From Methanolobus sp. UBA474 (GTDB lineage Archaea; Halobacteriota; Methanosarcinia; Methanosarcinales; Methanosarcinaceae): a DNA stretch of 18,590 bases. The notes beneath the pieces are model-generated. The model saw only the letters and a list, made by a program, of their open reading frames with translations. It searched no databases and was not told the origin of the DNA. A program made the position numbers and the translations under genes. The stretch spans positions 9,442 to 28,031 of the forward strand of contig DANZ01000143.1 of the NCBI GenBank assembly GCA_002501695.1, given 5' to 3'. Numbering within the stretch: the first letter of the stretch is position 1; each line of letters opens with the position of its first letter. Positions 14,544 through 18,590 of this stretch are shown here, in pieces.

Positions 14544-15521
14544 TTGGATCTGGAAAAACTCGCGCAGAGCATCAGGGACTTTGAAGGTGTGACCCGTAAA
14601 AAACCTATTGCGGACATTGTGCGTGTCTTTGAGACCGTGCGCAGTGAATACGATAATGCAGTTGTGGATTTCGGGGACGATGCAGCTGTCATTGACATCG
14701 GTGGCGACGATGTGATCCTGTTCGCTGCCGATGGCATCTGGGGCAAGATAGCAAATAAAAGTCCCTGGTGGGCGGGCTATACTTCCGTTGTGGTCAACGT
14801 CAATGATATTTCAGCCATGGGTGGAAGGCCACTTGCGATGGTCAATATCATGTCGTCAAGCGACCGGCAGTCCACGGCTGAGATCATGGAAGGTATCCGG
14901 GATGGGATAAAGAAGTTCGGCGTACCCATGGTAGGAGGGCATATGCATCCCGATACTCCATATAACTCACTTGCTGTGGCCATCATTGGCATAGCCAAAA
15001 AGGATTGTATAATCCGGAGCGATACAGCAAGGCCCGGCGATGTCATTATTGTGGCTTACGACATGGACGGCAGGGTGGGGCAGAACTCTCCATATAGCTG
15101 GGATTCGACCTCCTTTAAGGAATCTGCTATCGTCCGTGAAAGGTTCATGGTGATGCAGGAGCTCGGTGAGAAGAAGCTTCTGACCGCCGGCAAAGATATC
15201 AGCAATCCTGGTACTATCGGTACTTTGGGTATGCTCTGCGAGGTCAGCAAGACAGGAGCGTCCGTCGACCTGAGCACTATTCCCTGTCCTGAGAATGTGG
15301 ATTTTGAGCAGTGGCTGAAGATATATCCGGCAACAGGTTACATTATGACTGCAAGAGAGGAGAATGCTGACGAGTGCATGCGCATATTCGAGAAAGTAGG
15401 CATTACGGCTGCAGTGATCGGGAAAATAAATGATACCCGTAAGCTGGAGATCCATGATGGAAGCGCCAGGGCAACAGTTTTTGATTTCCTTAAAGATGAT
15501 ATCACAGGTATCGATACCTGA
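14544..15521 (+). CDS. Methanogenesis marker 2 protein (PurM/AIR-synthase-like)
   Basis: A 325-residue protein of the PurM-like ATP-binding superfamily that includes AIR synthase, SelD, ThiL and HypE. I recognise it as methanogenesis marker protein 2, found essentially in methanogens; the reaction is unknown. Visible motifs are the Mg-ATP loop VDFGDDAAVID (41-51), FAADGIWGK (60-68), VVVNVNDISAMGGRPLAMVNI (82-102) and PMVGGHMHPDTP (128-139), the last corresponding to the family GGH/GGE segment. PGTIGTLGMLCE lies in the C-terminal half. The start is TTG 14544, with AGGTG five bases upstream; no in-frame ATG fits. It follows nifB by 58 bp, and TATA-like DNA (TTTTTAAATA, 14505-14514) may give a separate promoter. 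Converges on the gene at 15557. Confidence 0.88.
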   Translation: MDLEKLAQSIRDFEGVTRKKPIADIVRVFETVRSEYDNAVVDFGDDAAVIDIGGDDVILFAADGIWGKIANKSPWWAGYTSVVVNVNDISAMGGRPLAMVNIMSSSDRQSTAEIMEGIRDGIKKFGVPMVGGHMHPDTPYNSLAVAIIGIAKKDCIIRSDTARPGDVIIVAYDMDGRVGQNSPYSWDSTSFKESAIVRERFMVMQELGEKKLLTAGKDISNPGTIGTLGMLCEVSKTGASVDLSTIPCPENVDFEQWLKIYPATGYIMTAREENADECMRIFEKVGITAAVIGKINDTRKLEIHDGSARATVFDFLKDDITGIDT

Positions 15522-15556
15522 AGATGCAAGTGTCTTAAAAAGAAGATAAGGCCGGT

Positions 15557-15856
15557 TCAATCATCACTGACCCATGCCTCAAGTTCGTCGTGCAGGAACT
15601 TCTCTGCAGCCTGAACCACTTCAAGGGTCCCGCGCAGCACTATAAGTTCCCTTTCATCACATTCCACTATGCTGACCTTTATCTTCCTCTGTAGCGGTTC
15701 AAGCTCGAACTCCTCCACAAGGTCGTAAATAATGTATGAAGGAGTACCGGGAGGTATTATCAGATCATAAAGACCCTCCAATTCCACAGCTTCCTCATTA
15801 CCTTCAGCTTCGTTTTTTACTCGTTCCAGGTCTGCGATCTGCAATTTCCTTGCCAA
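15557..15856 (-). CDS. Unrecognised small conserved-looking protein
   Basis: I do not recognise this family. With the start I prefer (TTG 15854-15856, AGGTGAT four bases upstream) it has 99 residues. GTG 15863-15865 would add three residues, and an in-frame start at 15967 would add a non-protein-like leader. The chain is acidic and looks like alternating strands and helices: a polar N-terminal helix rich in Glu/Lys, then LYDLIIPPGTPSYIIYDLVEEFELEP, IKVSIVECDERELIVLRGTLEVVQ and an amphipathic C-terminal helix. The latter beta-beta-alpha half could be a ferredoxin-like or ACT-like module; this is a guess. It converges on the marker 2 gene and diverges from the radical SAM gene. It could be methanogen-specific given the neighbours. 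Confidence 0.75.
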   Translation of the reverse strand: MARKLQIADLERVKNEAEGNEEAVELEGLYDLIIPPGTPSYIIYDLVEEFELEPLQRKIKVSIVECDERELIVLRGTLEVVQAAEKFLHDELEAWVSDD

Positions 15857-15934
15857 TATTATCACCTTTAATTGATGGTTGATGGTATGCGGCAGATAAA
15901 TAATGTTCGCTGTGGTCTTAGGGGATGTCTTTGC

Positions 15935-16007
15935 CATATGTGTCCTGAGTGCGTGTATGCAAACCACATATGCAGTAATGCAAAGGCAGAAGGTATGGTG
16001 GCACGCA
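15935..16007. repeat. Two interleaved inverted repeats in a gene-free stretch
   Basis: CATATGTG (15935-15942) is complementary to CACATATG (15964-15971), and GTGCGTG (15949-15955) to CACGCAC (16001-16007). Their order, A-B-A'-B', would give a pseudoknot if transcribed. A further TCCT/AGGA pair flanks the second repeat (15943-15946 and 16011-16014). The 245-bp gap 15857-16101 has no credible gene; a 61-codon + strand frame (15903-16088) shows no ribosome binding site or protein-like pattern. The repeats may be operator sites or a structured RNA. Confidence 0.35.
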
Positions 16008-16042
16008 CCTGAGGATCACCCAGTCGGGAATCTCCGGGTTCG

Positions 16043-16056
16043 TATCTATATAGATA
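16043..16056 (+). promoter_or_regulatory. Palindromic TATA element for the radical SAM gene
   Basis: TATCTATATAGATA is a perfect 14-bp palindrome. Its centre, CTATATAG, is a fair archaeal TATA box, and start of transcription near 16075 would leave a leader of about 27 bases with the ribosome binding site GGGATGAT. The symmetry may mean bidirectional promoter activity or a repressor site over the TATA box. Confidence 0.5.
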
Positions 16057-16101
16057 GTAATTTCTCTTATGTGATTATTGTATTGTAAAGGGATGATATT
16101 G

Positions 16102-16797
16102 ATGAGACTGATCGATCTATCTGATGCAATGGGACAGATCCGGATGGAATTTGCGGGCTGCAATATGAAATGTCCTTACTGTGTGCATATACACCAGCCG
16201 TTCAAGGAGTGGTCTGTTGAGAATGTAGTCGACTTTGCCAGACGATCGACCACTCTGAATGTCTACCTGGGAGGCGCTGAGCCGACCCTGCAAAAGGAGC
16301 TGTTGCCGCTCCTGGAAGCTCTTCACGGTATCGGCAAGAAGGTCATATTGAAATCCAATGGTATGAAACCGGATGTTCTCGAAAGTGCCCTGCCTTTCGT
16401 GGAAGGCTTTGTGCTTGAGATAAAGGCGCCTCTGGACGATATAGCAGGCATTGTGGAACTTACCGGCATGTCTGAGGAACGCAGCAGAAAGTATGTTGAA
16501 TTGCTGCGTAAATCTATAAAGATCGCAGAGAAGAAATGGCTAAGGGTGTGGATAAGGGTCATCCCTGAGTTCATAAATGCTGAGACGATACCGCGCATCC
16601 TGCCGGATGTGGAGGGAGCTTCAGAGGTGATGCTCTACCAGTTCCTGAGCAATCCTGAGTTCGACCTGCCTTTTATGGGCCATGAGGGGCCAACTCCTTC
16701 CATGAAGGAATTAAGAGAACTTGGGGATATGATGCTTGTCAAAGTACCCCAGGTGCGTATCGTGAGTGAAAAGGGGAAGACTCTGATGAAGCGATGA
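16102..16797 (+). CDS. Small radical SAM protein, activase-like, unassigned
   Basis: A 231-residue radical SAM enzyme. The [4Fe-4S] ligands are C20, C24 and C27 in FAGCNMKCPYCVH. LGGAEPT (57-63) replaces the usual GGEP, and LKSNG and EIKAPL mark later barrel strands. It is short, and the CxxxCxxC context resembles pyruvate-formate-lyase-activating enzymes. There are no extra cysteines that would suggest a second cluster. I chose ATG 16102: GGGATGAT lies just ahead, while the in-frame TTG at 16078 and ATG at 16093 are badly placed relative to it. The substrate is unknown. Its neighbours (marker 2 protein, nifB) suggest a role in methanogen cofactor or protein modification chemistry, by inference only. 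Confidence 0.88.
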   Translation: MRLIDLSDAMGQIRMEFAGCNMKCPYCVHIHQPFKEWSVENVVDFARRSTTLNVYLGGAEPTLQKELLPLLEALHGIGKKVILKSNGMKPDVLESALPFVEGFVLEIKAPLDDIAGIVELTGMSEERSRKYVELLRKSIKIAEKKWLRVWIRVIPEFINAETIPRILPDVEGASEVMLYQFLSNPEFDLPFMGHEGPTPSMKELRELGDMMLVKVPQVRIVSEKGKTLMKR

Positions 16798-16851
16798 TCT
16801 TCCTGCCTCTATACTGTCGATCTGGGGATCTATTGAGTATTACCTTTAGTG

Positions 16852-17397
16852 TTATTCTCCAGATCCATTTCCACGCTTAAAGAGCATTTTGCTCTGTTTG
16901 TCCTCCAGGTAAAGGACAAGCTGTCCGTTTTCAACCGCAGCGGATGTCACTTTGGTCAACGATGCAAGATATTCAGTATCAAGCGATTCCTCGCTGCATG
17001 CTATAAGTGTCATCACTCCGGGTTCAATTGTCAGATTGCTTCCTTCTATGATATATTCCCCGCTTCCTGTGTTACAGTCAGCCCTGAAGTAATATATATC
17101 ATCCTCAACGAAGGCAATGTTATAATTATCCGGATCAGGTACCTGCAGCTGGCTCCCGGCTCCTTCTCCGGCCAGTCCTACCCACTGCCATTCGATATCC
17201 ATTATATCCGCGATGTTCTCTTCGGATATCTCCACGATATCTGCTTCTGTATCTCCGTTTACCGGTGTCATATTCTCTCCCGAGCCGGTATCGTTATCCG
17301 GCCCTTCGGGCGTTCCAGTGCAACCGAGGGTGAACATGGAAATGATCAGTACGGTGCCTACTATAACAAGGTTCCATCTTCCTGCTGTTCTTTTCAT
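16852..17397 (-). CDS. META-domain (HslJ-like, DUF306) lipoprotein
   Basis: A 181-residue exported protein. The N-terminus is basic (MKRTAGR), followed by a hydrophobic segment (about 9-24) and a lipobox TLGC with lipidated C26. A Thr/Asp/Gly-rich linker extends to about 60. Residues about 68-175 fit the META domain: WQWVGL, VPDPDNYNIAF, YYFRADCNTGSGEYIIEGSNLTIEPG, the paired cysteines C108 (DCN) and C134 (ACSEES), and MLF near the end. Bacterial relatives are envelope stress or motility-associated proteins; the archaeal function is unknown, with action at the outer face of the membrane. The ATG at 17397 has GGAG eight bases upstream; an in-frame GTG at 17460 adds 21 residues without signal-peptide character. 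Stop TAA; converges on the radical SAM gene. Confidence 0.88.
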   Translation of the reverse strand: MKRTAGRWNLVIVGTVLIISMFTLGCTGTPEGPDNDTGSGENMTPVNGDTEADIVEISEENIADIMDIEWQWVGLAGEGAGSQLQVPDPDNYNIAFVEDDIYYFRADCNTGSGEYIIEGSNLTIEPGVMTLIACSEESLDTEYLASLTKVTSAAVENGQLVLYLEDKQSKMLFKRGNGSGE

Positions 17398-17469
17398 CTT
17401 GAACGCTCCTAAAGTATCTATCCAGAATGTTCGGTAACAGGACCGCACTCCCGGATCCACGCTACCTGC

Positions 17470-17478
17470 AATAAAAAG
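17470..17478 (-). promoter_or_regulatory. Possible TATA box for the META lipoprotein gene
   Basis: On the minus strand this reads CTTTTTATT, about 75 bases ahead of the lipoprotein ATG, putting initiation near 17448 with a leader of about 50 bases. It is the best candidate in the divergent gap 17398-17621. Confidence 0.3.
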
Positions 17479-17533
17479 ATACAGTTCTTCCCGAATTAAT
17501 ATCTTCCGAAAAGAATAAGCCTCCAGCTGCGTT

Positions 17534-17546
17534 CCTTATTATAAGG
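17534..17546. promoter_or_regulatory. 13-bp palindrome in the divergent gap
   Basis: CCTTAT-T-ATAAGG is a perfect palindrome around one central T, lying between the META lipoprotein gene and the DUF5611-type gene. It could serve as a symmetric TATA element or operator for either. The left arm CTTATT can also pair with AATAAG at 17514-17519. Confidence 0.3.
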
Positions 17547-17621
17547 GTGAATTGTCAGGGCGGGCTGCCTGTCCACCGGTACATTTATTCCTTTTAAGCA
17601 GGTTATATGATGTTGATATAA

Positions 17622-17933
17622 ATGAAGGAATACAAGTTAAAAAAGGGATTTTCACCCGATATTGACAGGATCGAAGAATGCCTGAAGGAGACTCTCCCTT
17701 CCGAGGTCAGGCGTGATGGCAAGAAACTTGTCACTTCATATGGCATAATCACAACCATCACTGTATGGATAGAAGGCAAGAAACTGGCAGTTGACACGGT
17801 ATCCGATACCTCGATCAAGGATGATAACCTTATCCTGGACTCCAACAAACGTTTCAGGGATTTCCTTTTAAAGGCCACTGGCTACACTGCAAAGGAGCGC
17901 CTGAAGCAGGCAAAGAAGGAAGTTACCGAGTAG
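17622..17933 (+). CDS. DUF5611-type small protein, unknown function
   Basis: A 103-residue protein that I recognise with moderate confidence as the archaeal DUF5611 family. It begins MKEYKLKKGFSPDID, has a beta-strand core (KKLVTSYGIITTITVWIEGKK, then LAVDTVSD) and ends in a basic helical tail rich in Lys/Arg (FLLKATGYTAKERLKQAKKE). The small size and basic charge would suit nucleic-acid or ribosome binding, but this is speculation. ATG 17622 is directly preceded by an in-frame TAA; a four-codon frame ATG-ATG-TTG-ATA (17607-17618) ends there. This is the only gene in the window ending in TAG. The following chorismate-lyase-type gene begins 10 to 37 bases later, so the two are probably one operon. 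Confidence 0.85.
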   Translation: MKEYKLKKGFSPDIDRIEECLKETLPSEVRRDGKKLVTSYGIITTITVWIEGKKLAVDTVSDTSIKDDNLILDSNKRFRDFLLKATGYTAKERLKQAKKEVTE

Positions 17934-17970
17934 ATCCCATCATTTGATCGATGTCAGGGGACCTTTGAGT

Positions 17971-18477
17971 ATGGAATTCCTGGAAAAACTGAAAAGCTTC
18001 GATATTCCCACATGCCTGAGGGTATGCGCCGGTACGGACGGTTCCGTGACATTCCTGCTGGAAATAATGACCAGGCATCCCACGGCCGTTGTGACCGAAT
18101 ACCAGCACATAATCCCTGCCGATGAGCGCATGGCGCAGATCTTTGGTGTGGCCGTGGGCGCGGATATAAACGACCGCATGGTCACTCTCACTTCAGGGGA
18201 TGTCCCTTACGTGTACGCCCGCTCCCTCTCTCCCCTGGAGAAGATGCCTGAGGGCGTGCGCTGCGACATGATGAAAGCCGACATACCCATAGGCCGGATC
18301 CTGCGCGACCACAATATAGAGACCCGCAGGGACTTTGAGAGCATCGACATTATCGGGCACGAGCCACTCTTTGGCGCCAGCACGGTCCTCTCCCGCACCT
18401 ACCGCATTGTCCACCACAACGGTGTCCTCATGTGGATAAACGAGCGCTTTCCGGTTGACTCCCGCTGGTGCTTATAA
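17971..18477 (+). CDS. Chorismate pyruvate-lyase-type (DUF98) protein
   Basis: A 168-residue protein of the archaeal DUF98/chorismate-lyase family, distantly related to UbiC, which releases pyruvate from chorismate to give 4-hydroxybenzoate. Visible features are a beta-rich half (RVCAGTDGSVTFLLEIMT, VVTEYQHIIPADER), VPYVYARSLSPLEKMP, DIPIGRILRDHNIETRRDF and STVLSRTYRIVHHNGVLMWINERFP, with the Arg and Glu residues expected to hold chorismate. 4-Hydroxybenzoate is the arylamine precursor for tetrahydromethanopterin, so a role in that pathway is a reasonable inference. I prefer ATG 17971, with AGGGGA nine bases ahead; an in-frame TTG at 17944 without a ribosome binding site would add nine residues. 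Follows the DUF5611-type gene. Stop is TAA. Confidence 0.8.
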   Translation: MEFLEKLKSFDIPTCLRVCAGTDGSVTFLLEIMTRHPTAVVTEYQHIIPADERMAQIFGVAVGADINDRMVTLTSGDVPYVYARSLSPLEKMPEGVRCDMMKADIPIGRILRDHNIETRRDFESIDIIGHEPLFGASTVLSRTYRIVHHNGVLMWINERFPVDSRWCL

Positions 18478-18492
18478 ACTACCCTCTCTTCC

Positions 18493-18530
18493 AACCGAAA
18501 ACTTATTAATCGATTCTGTATATTATGTGC
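18493..18530 (+). promoter_or_regulatory. tRNA gene promoter
   Basis: A purine-rich BRE-like stretch (CCGAAA, 18494-18499) precedes the TATA element CTTATTAA (18502-18509). The initiator-like ATGTGC (18525-18530) lies at the expected spacing and resembles the box B of methanogen stable-RNA promoters. The tRNA coding part begins about 30 bases further on, leaving a leader for RNase P to remove. Confidence 0.55.
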
Positions 18531-18558
18531 TCGCACCCCCAACACTCATTCGTTCTGC

Positions 18559-18590
18559 GCCTCGATGGCTTAGGGGTATAGCGCGTCCTT
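18559..18590 (+). tRNA. tRNA gene, 3'-truncated by the window (isotype not determinable)
   Basis: The last 32 bases fit the 5' half of a tRNA: acceptor strand GCCTCGA (18559-18565), T8-G9, D-stem start GCTT (18568-18571), D-loop with A14 and the GG-T-A core (AGGGGTA), D-stem return ending AGC (18580-18582), base 26 G and anticodon-stem strand CGTCC (18584-18588), then loop bases TT (18589-18590). The anticodon falls just past the window edge, so the amino acid cannot be named. A good promoter upstream supports a real gene. Confidence 0.8.

Noticed and set aside
15923..16020. C/D box or other known small RNA in the gap before the radical SAM gene
   Set aside because: CTGA occurs twice, but I see no matching RTGATGA C box at proper spacing, so a C/D sRNA call is not supported. 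Only the inverted repeats are reported.
15903..16088. 61-codon + strand frame in the gap before the radical SAM gene
   Set aside because: No ribosome binding site, it would run through the palindromic TATA element, and the sequence has no clear domain or signal pattern. Treated as non-coding.
17931..17933. TAG of the DUF5611-type gene as a possible pyrrolysine codon
   Set aside because: Readthrough would overlap the chorismate-lyase-type gene in a different frame for a long stretch, and the protein is complete at the TAG.
1..18590. CRISPR array, insertion sequence or prophage
   Set aside because: No regularly spaced repeats, no transposase or integrase-like protein, no terminal inverted repeats around any gene. 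The partial tRNA at the right edge could be an integration target, but nothing beyond it is visible.

Overview
The window looks like a chromosomal segment of a methanogenic archaeon of the Methanosarcinales type. The evidence is a tetrahydrosarcinapterin-type glutamate ligase (MptN-like), a coenzyme F390 synthetase-like protein, a methanogenesis marker 2 protein, an archaeal TruD, a Pth2 peptidyl-tRNA hydrolase, the archaeosine precursor genes queC/queE/queD, a short NifB, TATA-type promoters and GGAGGTGAT-type ribosome binding sites. Of 21 called genes only one ends in TAG, against about twelve TGA and eight TAA. This would fit a pyrrolysine-using methylotrophic methanogen but does not prove it. 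I see no insertion sequence, prophage, CRISPR array or clear foreign island. It reads as ordinary core chromosome with several poorly characterised conserved families.

Layout. (1) 1-1427, + strand: the 3' part of pyrG (CTP synthase). (2) 1474-9638, - strand: a run of seven genes, in transcription order a YyaL/SPATA20-type thioredoxin-domain protein, an F390 synthetase-like adenylating enzyme, a DUF434 protein with PIN-like features, mptN, pth2, an exported transglutaminase-like protein and truD. Spacing is tight for DUF434-mptN (10 bp) and transglutaminase-truD (3 bp). pth2 appears to have its own promoter. (3) 9923-10312, +: a small membrane-anchored acidic Gly-rich protein. It converges on a possible ferritin-like protein (10405-10890, -), with a hairpin between them. 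(4) 11043-13448, +: the operon queC-DUF366-queE-queD, with the last genes overlapping by 4 and 1 bases. It makes preQ0 for archaeosine in tRNA. (5) 13547-15521, +: an isolated nifB and the marker 2 protein (PurM/AIR-synthase-like). (6) 15557-15856, -: an unrecognised 99-residue protein. It diverges from a small radical SAM protein (16102-16797, +) across a 245-bp gap with several inverted repeats. (7) 16852-17397, -: a META-domain lipoprotein. (8) 17622-18477, +: a DUF5611-type protein and a chorismate-lyase-type (DUF98) protein. (9) 18559-18590: the first 32 bases of a tRNA gene with a good upstream promoter.

Themes. Three processes recur: tRNA modification and quality control (truD, pth2, queC/E/D, a tRNA gene); the methanogen one-carbon carrier (mptN for the terminal glutamate, and the DUF98 protein as a possible source of 4-hydroxybenzoate); and radical SAM/metallocofactor chemistry (queE, nifB, an unassigned activase-like protein). 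The best candidates for undescribed biology are DUF366 inside the preQ0 operon, the DUF434 protein coupled to mptN, and the marker 2/unknown/radical SAM neighbourhood with its structured intergenic DNA. No gap exceeds 300 bases. The largest are 9639-9922 and 15857-16101, and their contents are described in the feature list.
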